DNA of 64,000 nucleotides from CAIVVT01 sp963838205 (GTDB taxonomy: Bacteria > Acidobacteriota > Terriglobia > Bryobacterales > Bryobacteraceae). The first letter of the stretch is position 1, and each line of letters starts with the position of its first letter. The stretch lies in NCBI GenBank assembly GCA_963838205.1, contig CAWIQF010000015.1:186001-250000 (forward strand). Reading direction: 5' to 3'. The position numbers were made by a program, and so were the translations under genes. Below are positions 26,882-34,653 of the stretch, one piece after another. The notes beneath the pieces are model-generated. The model ran no database searches, was not told where the DNA came from, and saw only the letters and a list, made by a program, of their open reading frames with translations.

Positions 26882-27262
26882 CTACTTCAGGTTGTGCACG
26901 ATCGCTCCGAGCAGCACCACGATCCACCCGGAAATCACCGCGCCGCGCGCCATCCGCGCGCGTTTGGCTTCGTTGAGCCCCTCACGGCTCAACAGCAGCG
27001 ATACCGCGATCACGTGCAATCCCAGCAGGATCTTGATGCCCATCAAGATGTGCCAACCGCCCGGTGCAGCGTTCATTTTCTGAATGAACTGCCACCCGCC
27101 GCTCACGACTAGCGCCAGCGCGCCCGCCGTCAGCCAGTGCCTGTATTTGTCCACCGCGGACAGCCCCGATATGTACGCCCGGAACAGCCCGCCCAGCACC
27201 GCGATCGCGCCGGCGATGTGCGCCCACCGCAGCACGATGTTCAAGACAAAAGTGAAGCCCAT
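26882..27262 (-). CDS. Small four-helix membrane protein
   Basis: 126 aa with four predicted membrane helices: LRWAHIAGAIAVLGGLFRAY, HWLTAGALALVVSGGWQFI, HILMGIKILLGLHVIAVSLLL and ARGAVISGWIVVLLGAIVHNL. His residues sit in helices 1 and 3, recalling haem- or copper-linked four-helix proteins of the CopD/DUF2269 kind, but the match is not firm. The start ATG 27262 has AAGG at the right spacing. It is divergent from the MBL gene, with 25 bp between start codons. Confidence 0.78.
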   Translation of the reverse strand: MGFTFVLNIVLRWAHIAGAIAVLGGLFRAYISGLSAVDKYRHWLTAGALALVVSGGWQFIQKMNAAPGGWHILMGIKILLGLHVIAVSLLLSREGLNEAKRARMARGAVISGWIVVLLGAIVHNLK

Positions 27263-27287
27263 TGCAACCTTCTATACTGATGTTCGG

Positions 27288-27920
27288 ATGATCCACGAGA
27301 TTCTGATTGTCGGCGCTCTGCAATGCAATTGTTCCATCTTCGGCGATGAGGCCACCCACGAGGCGATCGTCATCGACCCCGGCGACGGCCTCGATGTCGC
27401 GCGCGTGCTCGCGGTTTTGAAGCAGCATGACCTGCATCTGAAAGCGATCGTCATCACCCACGCCCACATCGACCACATCGGCGGCGCGGCCAAGCTGAAG
27501 GCGGCCACCGGCGCGCCGGTTTATATGAACGCCGCCGACCAGGAGTTATACGACCATCTCGACATGCAGGCGTCGTGGATCGGCCTGCCCACGCCCGCGA
27601 CCACCGCCATCGACCACCCCGCCCGCGACGGCGACACTCTTCTCTGTGGTGCAACTGAGTTGCAACTGCTGCACACGCCCGGCCACACCCAGGGCAGCCT
27701 GTGCGTCCTCGTGCCCGCCGAAAACCAACTCCTCTCCGGCGACACGCTGTTCCGCGATTCCATCGGCCGTACCGACTTGCCGGGCGGCGATTCGCGCCAG
27801 CTCCTGCGCTCCATCCATAACCGCCTGCTGACCCTCGACGAAGACCTCGACGTCTTCCCCGGCCATGGCCCCGAAACCACCATCGGCCGCGAAAAGGAAC
27901 TCAACCCGTTCCTGCATTGA
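27288..27920 (+). CDS. Metallo-beta-lactamase-fold hydrolase (glyoxalase II-like)
   Basis: 210 aa. Metal motif THAHIDHIGG (HxHxDH), then LLHTPGHTQGS (third His), LLSGDTLFRDSIGRTDLPGG (bridging Asp, with the GRxD and DLPGGD pieces of glyoxalase II-like proteins) and VFPGHGPETTIGREKELNP (final His). This subgroup hydrolyses thioesters or similar and is often annotated as hydroxyacylglutathione hydrolase. ATG 27288 is favoured over upstream starts because the domain begins there. No Shine-Dalgarno sequence is seen; a TATACT hexamer ends 9 bp upstream, so the message may be nearly leaderless. Confidence 0.92.
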   Translation: MIHEILIVGALQCNCSIFGDEATHEAIVIDPGDGLDVARVLAVLKQHDLHLKAIVITHAHIDHIGGAAKLKAATGAPVYMNAADQELYDHLDMQASWIGLPTPATTAIDHPARDGDTLLCGATELQLLHTPGHTQGSLCVLVPAENQLLSGDTLFRDSIGRTDLPGGDSRQLLRSIHNRLLTLDEDLDVFPGHGPETTIGREKELNPFLH

Positions 27921-27950
27921 CCACGCGCGGTGTGCCGCGCAAAACCCCTC

Positions 27951-28102
27951 GCGCGCGGGGGACACCGAGGCCAACTCAGCTTCGAACACGACCACCAAGC
28001 CCTCTGCCGAGGGGGACACCAAGGCGTCCGCCGAGGACGCCGTAGGTGTGTCCCCGCGCCCCACCCCAACCGCCATGTGCCCTGTGGACCCCGTTTGCCA
28101 CC
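27951..28102. repeat. Hairpin-forming intergenic repeat element
   Basis: An extended inverted repeat: GGGGACAC at 28012-28019 pairs with GTGTCCCC at 28048-28055, and inside it GGCGTCC at 28023-28029 pairs with GGACGCC at 28035-28041 around a five-base loop. A second left arm, GCGCGGGGGACAC, occurs at about 27953-27965. A half copy lies at 18072-18134. REP-like; no gene is visible. Confidence 0.7.
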
Positions 28103-28143
28103 GCCCGGCGAACGCTGTATACCTTAGCTAAAGAGGAGCCAGC

Positions 28144-28734
28144 ATGGAAGCCGATACCAAGCCCTGTCCGGTGTGCGGAGAAACCATCAAGGCCGTCGCC
28201 GTCAAGTGCCGCTTCTGCAATACCGATCTCGCCGCTTTCGCGGCCACCAAGGAGGCGGAGGTCGAGAAAGATCTGTACGTCGGCCACCCCGCGGTGATCT
28301 ACAGCGTCGGCCAGGTGCTGCCCTTCCTCTTCGTCCTCGTCGCGGCCGCGGTTGCCCTCGTAGCGAAAGCGCCGCCGGCGTTTGTCGCGCTGGGCTTCGT
28401 CCTGTTGGTGGCGCTCGTCTTCCTGGGCTATTACCTGAAGAGCGTCAGCACCCATTACGAGATCACCACCCAGCGCATCAAACTCCAGCACGGTCTCTTC
28501 TCTCAATTGCAGGAGAGCCTGGAATTGTTCCGCATCGATCACTTCGAACTCCACAAACCGCTCGGCATGCGGCTCGTGGGACAGTCCTCGCTGCATCTGT
28601 TTTCTTCCGACGCCGAGCTGACGAACTTTTACCTTTACGGCATCCCCAGCCTGGAAGCCCTGGCCGACGAGCTGCGCACCTGCCAGCTTCGCGAGCGCAG
28701 CCGCCGCGGCCTGACCACCTTCGTCAAAGCGTAA
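28144..28734 (+). CDS. Zinc-ribbon plus PH-like (bPH2) membrane protein
   Basis: 196 aa; AGAGGAG ribosome-binding site before ATG 28144. The N-terminus has a four-Cys zinc ribbon (CPVCGETIKAVAVKCRFC). Two membrane helices at about residues 52-95 (VLPFLFVLVAAAVALVA and VALGFVLLVALVFLGYYL) lead into a YdbS-type PH domain: VSTHYEITTQRIKLQHGLFSQ, ELFRIDHFELHKPLG and LYGIPSLEALADELR. Such proteins sit in the cytoplasmic membrane; the role is unknown. The zinc ribbon joined to bPH2 is a recurring pairing. Confidence 0.85.
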   Translation: MEADTKPCPVCGETIKAVAVKCRFCNTDLAAFAATKEAEVEKDLYVGHPAVIYSVGQVLPFLFVLVAAAVALVAKAPPAFVALGFVLLVALVFLGYYLKSVSTHYEITTQRIKLQHGLFSQLQESLELFRIDHFELHKPLGMRLVGQSSLHLFSSDAELTNFYLYGIPSLEALADELRTCQLRERSRRGLTTFVKA

Positions 28735-28767
28735 CCGTCATCCCAACTGCCGCCGCCGCCCCGCGGC

Positions 28768-28869
28768 CGTTTCCGAGCCGCGCGCGTTTCCGAGCCGCGC
28801 GTGTTTCCGAGCCGCATGTGTTTCCGAGCCGCGCGCGTTCCCGAGCCGCGGGTGTTTCAGAGCCGCGAC
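28768..28869. repeat. 17-bp tandem repeat, six copies
   Basis: Six head-to-tail units of 17 bp (starts 28768, 28785, 28802, 28819, 28836, 28853) with consensus YGTTTCCGAGCCGCGYG. The last one grades into a GAGCCGCGAC dispersed repeat. The array fills the gap between the PH-domain gene and the lipoprotein gene. Confidence 0.9.
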
Positions 28870-28889
28870 CGTCAGGGAGCGGTTCTTCC
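28860..28889. repeat. GAGCCGYGAC dispersed repeat, copy 2
   Basis: GAGCCGCGACCGTCAGGGAG followed by CGGTTCTTCC. It directly continues the 17-bp array, whose units share the GAGCCGCG core, so one family may have been built from the other. Confidence 0.7.
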
Positions 28890-29004
28890 AGGCCGCCTCC
28901 GCTGGCAATGGAAAGCGTGAAGACCCTTCACCCTCACCGGCGTGTAGATGTACAATCGACCGTGGCCATCCAGCCGCAATCGAGAATCCTGGTCAAAGGA
29001 AAAC

Positions 29005-29565
29005 ATGCAAAAACGATACTCTGTGCCGGCCGCGGTCGCGATCGCGGTCTTCCTCGTGGGCTGCAGCGAGGCCCCGCCGCCCGCCCCCGATAACCGTGCC
29101 GTGGACGTCAAGGCGATTCGCGATGTCGAAACCGCCTGGGTGCAGTCCTACACCACCAAGGACGTGGATAAGATCGCGCTGAATTATGCCGACGACGCAT
29201 CGATTTTCATGCCGGATGCGCCCGTGATTACGGGCCTGCCGGCCATCAAGGCCGCACTCAAGTCGATGGTCGCGGACAAGAACTTTTCCCTCACCTTCTC
29301 GGCGGATAAGGTGGAAGCTTCCAAGGCCGGCGACCTGGCCTACTCGCAAGGCGCCTACACCGCGACCTTGACCAACCCCAAGACGAAGAAAGTGGTCACG
29401 GAAACAGGCAAGTTCGTCACGGTCTATAAAAAGCAGCCCATCGGCTCATGGAAAGCCGTTGCGGATATCTGGAACGCGGATGCTCCGGCGGCGCCCGCGA
29501 AACACCGCGCCAGCCCCGCGCCGGCACCGCACAAACACCACAAATCCACCGCGCGAAAACGGTAG
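29005..29565 (+). CDS. SnoaL-like (DUF4440) lipoprotein
   Basis: 186 aa from ATG 29005, with AAAGGAAAA before it. Type II signal peptide with lipobox FLVGC at about residues 16-20, so the protein is lipid-anchored. The DUF4440/SnoaL fold follows: VKAIRDVETAWVQSYTTKDVDKIALNYADDASIFMPDAP in pieces at about 33-72, then DLAYSQGAYTATLTNPKTKK and GKFVTVYKKQPIGSWKAVADIWNAD. The C-terminal tail is Ala/Pro/Lys/His-rich (KHRASPAPAPHKHHKSTARKR region), probably disordered and basic. Ligand or reaction unknown. Confidence 0.86.
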   Translation: MQKRYSVPAAVAIAVFLVGCSEAPPPAPDNRAVDVKAIRDVETAWVQSYTTKDVDKIALNYADDASIFMPDAPVITGLPAIKAALKSMVADKNFSLTFSADKVEASKAGDLAYSQGAYTATLTNPKTKKVVTETGKFVTVYKKQPIGSWKAVADIWNADAPAAPAKHRASPAPAPHKHHKSTARKR

Positions 29566-29568
29566 ATC

Positions 29569-29732
29569 CACGGTGTTCTCACCGTGAGAACACCGCAATG
29601 CCACGGTGAAGACATGGTCCGCGTATGGTGCGTTCACGGTGCAATCGCGCTCCGCGCACGGTGATTGGCGGTAAAAACACGGCGATTTCTGCGTGCAGAC
29701 ACGGTGAAATCACGCTCCGCGCACGGTGCACT
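29569..29732. repeat. 11-bp tandem repeat array, copy 2 (15 units)
   Basis: Fifteen consecutive units, all of 11 bp except one of 10 bp (29668-29677), starting at 29569, 29580, 29591, 29602, 29613, 29624, 29635 and so on. Consensus CACGGTGNNNN; alternate units drift to CGCGCTCCGCG, so a 22-bp higher-order unit is also visible (29635-29656 against 29700-29721). The array begins 3 bp after the lipoprotein stop codon. Too short in unit length for CRISPR and no spacers. Confidence 0.9.
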
Positions 29733-29962
29733 GGCCGCCGTCCTCGCGGAATCCAAGCCCTTCGGCCAGGTCGTTCGGCCAAGCCGTTTCAGGCTGCCAT
29801 GGATGTTAAGGGAATCGCGCAGGGGATCACCTGACGCGCCGTCCAGATGGAAGCCATTGCCGCTTGTTAAGATGGCCGTTGCATCGTCTTGGGTGCGGAT
29901 GAGGCGCTGCGCCAGTTGATGATCAGTCCGGTTGCCGGCGCAGCCAGAATGAGAGGTTCCAG
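29733..29962. other. Gap before the DUF4091 gene
   Basis: 230 bp with no clear gene. It should hold the promoter of the downstream gene; a GAGAGG sequence just before ATG 29963 is the only recognisable signal. Confidence 0.5.
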
Positions 29963-31720
29963 ATGAAACCGATTTTCGTTGCCGCGTTTTTGATGAGCGG
30001 CCTCACCGCCCTGGCGCAGACGCCCTCAGCGGAGGTTTGGGCCGTCCCGAGCGCCGTCAAGGTCCGCCCTGACGACCATGTGCAGGCCCGCAACCTGGTG
30101 TGGGACAAGAGCACAAAGACCATTTCCATTGCCGGGGCGAAAAACGAACACGTTCCTTTTCAAGTCGTGATCACCGTTCCGCCGCCCCCGGACCGCTATC
30201 ACCCCGCCGCTTCCGGTTTCTTCGTGGAAGCCAGCGACCTGGTTTCCAGTGCCGGCCGCCTCGCGCGCGATCACGTGAAGCTGTATTTCGAGCACGTCAT
30301 CCTGTGCCCTGGCAAATCCAGCCCGATCGGAGAGACCGGCTTCTGGCCGGACGCGCTGGCCCCGCTGACGGATCCGTTCGGCATGGCGGCGCCGTTCCGC
30401 GAAGCCGTTCGCAACCGCGGCATATGGATTGACGTCATCACGCCTCCCGACCTCCCCGCTGGCGACTATGCCGGTACCATCCGCGTTACGCAGAATGGCC
30501 AGGAGATCGACAAGCTCAACCTGCGGTTGAAGGTCTACAATTTCGCGCTGCCCGCGGAGACCCATCTCATCACCTACATGGGAGTCTCCGGCGCGGGCCT
30601 CGCCGCCGCCCATCACGTCGCCCCTGGCTCACCCGAAGCCAAAGTACTGCTGCGCAACTACCATGCCTTCCTCTATGCCAGCCGCATGGAGCCGTGGTTC
30701 AATGAGCCGCTGCAGCCGCAGATCAAGGTCTCCGGCGACGCCGTCACGCTCAGTTTCGACGCCGCGGCGTACGACCTCTACATGAAGCAGTGGAAAACCA
30801 AGCGCGTGATTCTGGAGTCGGCTCCCAGGGCCGTCTTCCGCAGGTCGCGATCGGAGGAGTTAACCCCCGAGACCGCTCAGCTCGCCAAGTCGTACCTGAA
30901 ACAGGTGAGCGATTACTATCGCCAAAACGGCTGGCTCGACCGCCTGGTTTTCAACAGCCCGATCGATGAACCCGACAACGCGCACGACTTCGAGGAAACC
31001 CGCAAGTGGGCGTCTCTGGTGCACGAAGCCGCGCCTGGGGTACCCTTTCTAGCCACCAAAACTCCCGTGCCACAGCACCCCGAATGGGGCACGCTGCGCG
31101 GATTCGTCAATAACTTCTCCATTCACGGCAACGACCTGAACGGGATCGCCATCAAGGACGCCATGCGCGAAGAACAGGCCCGGGGCGGCGAGATGAGCTG
31201 GTACATTTCGTGCGACCAGGCCTACCCGCAACCCAACTATTTCATCGACGCGCCGGCCATGGACCCTGTCATGGTCCCGTGGATCACCTGGCGCTACGGC
31301 ATGCAGGGCATCCTCTACTGGGACATGAAACATTGGTCCGAAGTGAAGAGCCCCTGGACCGACGCGGTCACTTTCATGAGCGGCTATTTCTGTAGCGATG
31401 GGCGCGTGTTGAACGGCGAAGGTTCGTTGATCTACCCAGGCAGCGAAATCCGGCAAAACACCGGGCAGGCCAACGTCGATGGACCGGTTTCCTCGATTCG
31501 GTTCGAACTACTTCGCGAAGGCATCGAAGACTACGAGTATCTGTGGCTGTTGAAGTCGCTCGGAGACGCATCCTTTGCCGATAACGCCGCCAAGAGCATG
31601 GTGGTGGACGTTCAGGCCTTCTCAAGAAATCTGGAAGAGCTGTTCGCGCTGCGCGCGAAGATGGCGCGCCGCATCGAACAATTGGCCGGCAGCAAGGGCT
31701 CGACCGCGGCTCGTCCGTGA
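29963..31720 (+). CDS. Exported DUF4091 glycoside-hydrolase-like protein
   Basis: 585 aa. Signal peptide IFVAAFLMSGLTALA. An N-terminal beta-sandwich (ISIAGAKNEHVPFQVVI, then GDYAGTIRVTQNGQEIDKLNL) is followed by a TIM-barrel-like domain with VFNSPIDEPDNAHDFEETRKW (a DEP motif with candidate catalytic acids), WYISCDQAYPQPNYFIDAP, and the family C-terminus GSEIRQNTGQANVDGPVSS, RFELLREGIEDYEYLWLL, which is the DUF4091 hallmark (LREGIEDYEYL). Polysaccharide cleavage is likely but the substrate is unknown. AGAGGT precedes the start. Confidence 0.88.
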   Translation: MKPIFVAAFLMSGLTALAQTPSAEVWAVPSAVKVRPDDHVQARNLVWDKSTKTISIAGAKNEHVPFQVVITVPPPPDRYHPAASGFFVEASDLVSSAGRLARDHVKLYFEHVILCPGKSSPIGETGFWPDALAPLTDPFGMAAPFREAVRNRGIWIDVITPPDLPAGDYAGTIRVTQNGQEIDKLNLRLKVYNFALPAETHLITYMGVSGAGLAAAHHVAPGSPEAKVLLRNYHAFLYASRMEPWFNEPLQPQIKVSGDAVTLSFDAAAYDLYMKQWKTKRVILESAPRAVFRRSRSEELTPETAQLAKSYLKQVSDYYRQNGWLDRLVFNSPIDEPDNAHDFEETRKWASLVHEAAPGVPFLATKTPVPQHPEWGTLRGFVNNFSIHGNDLNGIAIKDAMREEQARGGEMSWYISCDQAYPQPNYFIDAPAMDPVMVPWITWRYGMQGILYWDMKHWSEVKSPWTDAVTFMSGYFCSDGRVLNGEGSLIYPGSEIRQNTGQANVDGPVSSIRFELLREGIEDYEYLWLLKSLGDASFADNAAKSMVVDVQAFSRNLEELFALRAKMARRIEQLAGSKGSTAARP

Positions 31721-32403
31721 CGGGCAGCGCGCGCAGGAACTCCGCGAAACGCAATCCGCCGCGAGATGCTTCCCTGTCGCTGTCCCTGCGCGTCCGACAG
31801 TACGCCTAAAGACCGATCAGGTGACGCCTTAGCAGCCCGTGTTAGCAGTGCGTCGAAGGCAAAAAGCGGACCATCAAACGGACCCGGCGGCGGCTGCTGG
31901 AAATTGACAAACCCGCTACTAGTAGCGGCCCTCGTCTGTAAGTTACTGATTATAAACGGCAAATTTGAGCACCCCCGCTACACAGTAGCGGCTTGTCCGC
32001 GGCCGGACCCGGAATTGCCCATGCCGACCAGCGCGTCCGAGCCTCGACCGGACAGGCATGGTGACTCTCTTGAAAATGCCCGCAAGCCACTGATTCCAAA
32101 AGTACGAGAATCGGGCATTTTCATGCTTCCGAGTGAAGCTGAAGCTTCATCTCTCACCGCTGTCCCCGTTTGTTGCGCCGCATCGACTGTTACCACGGGC
32201 TGTTAAGGGGCGATCTGAACCGAGCCCCAGTTTACGCTGGGCAAGATGGCGGGGACGAGGGCGATGCTGAAACGGGTATCGAAGCCAGGCCGGCCCCGCG
32301 GTGGGCTGCGTCCTCAGTATTGGCTAAAGCAAGTGACTTGACCGGAATCGACTCCGGTTTCGCATTTCAATATCGCGCCCGCGAGCGTACAAAATGCGAT
32401 GTC
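31721..32403. other. Gene-poor region with palindromes, probable element remnant
   Basis: 683 bp without a credible gene and with lower GC than the surroundings. It carries a perfect 16-bp palindrome CCGCTACTAGTAGCGG (31913-31928), a related hairpin CCGCTAC-ACA-GTAGCGG (31975-31991), and an inverted repeat GAAAATGCCCG/CGGGCATTTTC (32072-32082 and 32112-32122). With the integrase fragment and tRNA-Thr to its right, it is best read as debris of an integrated element. Confidence 0.55.
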
Positions 32404-32670
32404 TCAGGCTGATTGCCCTTTCGGCTCGCTGAACGCCCCGACGAATCGGTTATAAAGCCAGCAGAAGGCCGCACCGAGGAGTGCCCCGCTGACGATTCCA
32501 TAAACCAGACCGATCACACTTCCCAAATAGGTGATGGAATACCCGGGATACCAGAACGACAGTAGCTCCAGGGTGTGCCCCACGCCGCGCGCGGCCTCCA
32601 CCAAAGTAAACACGAAGAGCAGGAATCCCCATACGATTCCCGCGGCAACTGCAAAGGCCTTCACGTTCAT
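32404..32670 (-). CDS. Small holin-like membrane protein
   Basis: 88 aa, with AGGAAAGGAAG before ATG 32670. Two hydrophobic segments (FAVAAGIVWGFLLFVFTLVEA and TYLGSVIGLVYGIVSGALLG) end in CWLYNRF. This is the pattern of the small family annotated 'bacteriophage holin' that is widespread in bacteria outside phages. It may be a true phage remnant since an integrase fragment lies 180 bp away, or a resident membrane protein. Function not established. Confidence 0.7.
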   Translation of the reverse strand: MNVKAFAVAAGIVWGFLLFVFTLVEAARGVGHTLELLSFWYPGYSITYLGSVIGLVYGIVSGALLGAAFCWLYNRFVGAFSEPKGQSA

Positions 32671-32847
32671 TTGGATCTTCCTTTCCTGATGCCATCACTG
32701 AAAAAAGCCCGTAAAACACGGACTGTCAAAGGGTTGGTGTTCAGCCGGGATTCCCGCTTTGGAACCCAGGTTCTCCTCAGTATGCACCCACTGGCCTTCC
32801 TTAGATCCTCCCAATTGCATCCTCTCCTCCAGATGCCGTTTGCGCCA

Positions 32848-33012
32848 ATGCTCGCGCCGATGGGCCACCTCAGCCGACAAATGATGGAGCACTACCCGCA
32901 CATCCGCATGGCCGCTAAACGTGAGGCGGTTGAGGTCCTGAACATCACGTCCAAGCTCCGCGGCAACTTCAAAGAATCACCCAAAGTACGGCCGAAGCCC
33001 GCGGTCCAGTGA
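32848..33012 (+). pseudogene. C-terminal fragment of a tyrosine recombinase/integrase
   Basis: The frame reads MLAPMGHLSRQMMEHYPHIR and on to MAAKREAVEVL. This is the last conserved block of tyrosine integrases: the GH of box II and the catalytic Tyr inside HYPHIR, followed by the usual basic helix. Nothing resembling the catalytic Arg or the N-terminal domains is found upstream, so it is a decayed remnant. It points at tRNA-Thr, whose 3' end lies 21 bp beyond its stop codon, the typical position of a phage or island integrase. Confidence 0.65.
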
Positions 33013-33033
33013 ACTGTAAGTGATTTAAAGGAA

Positions 33034-33109
33034 TGGAGCCACCCGCCGGGATTGAACCGGCGACCTGCTGATTACGAATCAGCCGCTCTACCAGCTGAGC
33101 TAGGGTGGC
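33034..33109 (-). tRNA. tRNA-Thr (CGU anticodon)
   Basis: 76 nt on the minus strand with an encoded CCA. The acceptor GCCACCC pairs with GGGTGGC, the anticodon arm is CTGAT-TCGTAAT-type with CGT in the loop, and the T arm contains GGTTCAATCC. It decodes ACG. The 3' end faces the integrase remnant. Confidence 0.96.
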
Positions 33110-33426
33110 CCGGATGTGGGACCGGCGCGTGGGCGCCTCTTTTCAATATGCCACACCAGGCGCGAGTCCGCCTAGCCGCGGCCAGAATGGCGATTCGGCG
33201 CGCTGATGCTCCTCTCCTCGCTCCTCATTTCCTCTCTGCCCCTTCGAAAGTCATCCGCCGACCTTTATTTCCTCTCTGCTCCTTCGAAAGTCATCCGCCG
33301 ACCTTCATTTCTCTAGTCGGCCCGCAGGCCATGGGGACTCACATGATGGTCGATTCTGCCTGGTTTTCATTACGAATGGCGGGGCACGCGTCGCAACCGC
33401 GACTCGAAACAAAGAACCGTGGGACC
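33110..33426. repeat. Gap with a 40-bp tandem duplication
   Basis: Two near-identical 40-bp units at 33227-33266 and 33267-33306 (sharing CCTTCGAAAGTCATCCGCCG) plus the first bases of a third. The two differ at two positions. No gene is seen in the 317 bp between tRNA-Thr and the Rieske gene, although the Rieske frame remains open through it. Confidence 0.85.
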
Positions 33427-33744
33427 ATGGTCGATGCGATGGCTCTGGTCCGCATTGCCGCTGTGGGTGAACTCGCGCCGGGCACTCTCATGGAGCGGCA
33501 GGTGGCGGGCCGCGTGATCGCGCTGTGCAACCAGGCGGGGCGGATTCACGCCTTCCACGGCGTCTGTCCGCACCACGGCGGCCCGCTGGGCCAGGGCAAT
33601 CTCGTGGACGGCCGCATTATTTGTCCGTGGCACGCCTGGGAATTCAGCGTCGCCGATGGCGCCCTGGATTTTAATCCCGAGATCCGGCTGCGGCGCTATC
33701 GCGTGCAGGTCGAAGGCGACGACGTTTTCGTGGAGATATCCTAA
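33427..33744 (+). CDS. Rieske [2Fe-2S] ferredoxin-like protein
   Basis: 105 aa from ATG 33427 (ATG 33439 is the alternative). Both Rieske ligand boxes are intact: CPHHGG (CxH) and, 17 residues on, CPWHAWEF (CxxH). Length and layout fit a soluble Rieske ferredoxin or NirD-like subunit that passes electrons to an oxygenase or reductase. The frame is open upstream to 33052 but that part would cross tRNA-Thr and the tandem duplication and is not coding. Its stop lies one base before the mutM start, so they are co-transcribed. Confidence 0.9.
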   Translation: MVDAMALVRIAAVGELAPGTLMERQVAGRVIALCNQAGRIHAFHGVCPHHGGPLGQGNLVDGRIICPWHAWEFSVADGALDFNPEIRLRRYRVQVEGDDVFVEIS

Positions 33745-33745
33745 A

Positions 33746-34540
33746 TTGCCAGAACTGCCGGAAGTCGAAACCGTACTGCGGACGCTGGCGCCGCGCGTCA
33801 CCGGACGCGTGATCCGCGAGGCCCGCTACCTCTCTCCGCTGGCGGCGGGCGGCGAGCCGGAGGCCATGGCCGCGGCGCTCGCCGGACGCCGGATTATCGA
33901 GGTACGGCGCAAGGGGAAGTACCTGATTTTTCCTCTCGATACAGGCTGGATGAGGATCCATCTGCGGATGACGGGCAGAGTGCTGATCGACGCTCCGCGC
34001 ACGCCCTGGACCCGCGCCTTGCTCGAATTCGACGACGGCCACACGCTGGTGTTCGACGACCCGCGGCAGTTCGGCCGGATGCTATGGAGCAGCGCGCCTC
34101 CGGACGACGTCGGCCGCCTGGGTCCGGACGCTCTGGACCTCGATGCGGCGGAGTTTGCCGCGCGCCTGCGCGGGCGCCGAGGCCGCGTGAAGCCCCTGCT
34201 GCTGAACCAGCGAATCCTGAGCGGCCTGGGCAACATATATGTGGACGAGGCGTTGCACCGCGCCCGCATCCACCCGCTGACGCCGGCGGCGCGGCTCGGT
34301 CCGGTGCGGCTGGCGCGGCTGCACCAGGCGGTGGCGGAGGTCTTGGCGGAGGCGATTGCCGCCGGCGGCTCCTCAATCTCGGATTACGTGGATGCCGAAG
34401 GGCGCCGCGGCTGGTTCCAGTTGGCGCACCGTGTTTACGGGCGCGAGGGCCAGCCCTGCCCCGGCTGCGGGACGGCCATCCGCCGCATTGTCGTGGCCCA
34501 ACGGGGCACGCATTACTGCCCGCGCTGCCAGCGGGTTTGA
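33746..34540 (+). CDS. mutM: Formamidopyrimidine-DNA glycosylase
   Basis: 264 aa. The start is the TTG at 33746: it puts Pro, the catalytic nucleophile, at position 2 (PELPEVET), which is invariant in Fpg and fixes the start although the frame is open 30 codons further left. Other hallmarks: LRMTGRVL, QFGRM, LSGLGNIYVDEALHRARIHP (helix-two-turn-helix) and the C-terminal zinc finger CPGCGTAIRRIVVAQRGTHY then CPRC. It removes oxidised purines such as 8-oxoG from DNA. The linkage to a Rieske gene is unusual but probably only positional. Confidence 0.95.
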   Translation: MPELPEVETVLRTLAPRVTGRVIREARYLSPLAAGGEPEAMAAALAGRRIIEVRRKGKYLIFPLDTGWMRIHLRMTGRVLIDAPRTPWTRALLEFDDGHTLVFDDPRQFGRMLWSSAPPDDVGRLGPDALDLDAAEFAARLRGRRGRVKPLLLNQRILSGLGNIYVDEALHRARIHPLTPAARLGPVRLARLHQAVAEVLAEAIAAGGSSISDYVDAEGRRGWFQLAHRVYGREGQPCPGCGTAIRRIVVAQRGTHYCPRCQRV

Positions 34541-34653
34541 CCGCCGTTTACGCCTGCGCCATCCGCGTGCGCGCCGGCGCGGCACCACGCGGAACGCATA
34601 CGGGCCGGCGCGCGGCAATTCGTGGTGAAATCTGGCTAAGTCCTTTAGAAAAC

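Noticed and set aside
29569..29732. CRISPR array
   Set aside because: Repeat unit of only 11 bp, no unique spacers, no cas genes.
33052..33426. Longer N-terminus for the Rieske protein
   Set aside because: The frame crosses tRNA-Thr and the 40-bp duplication; not protein-like.
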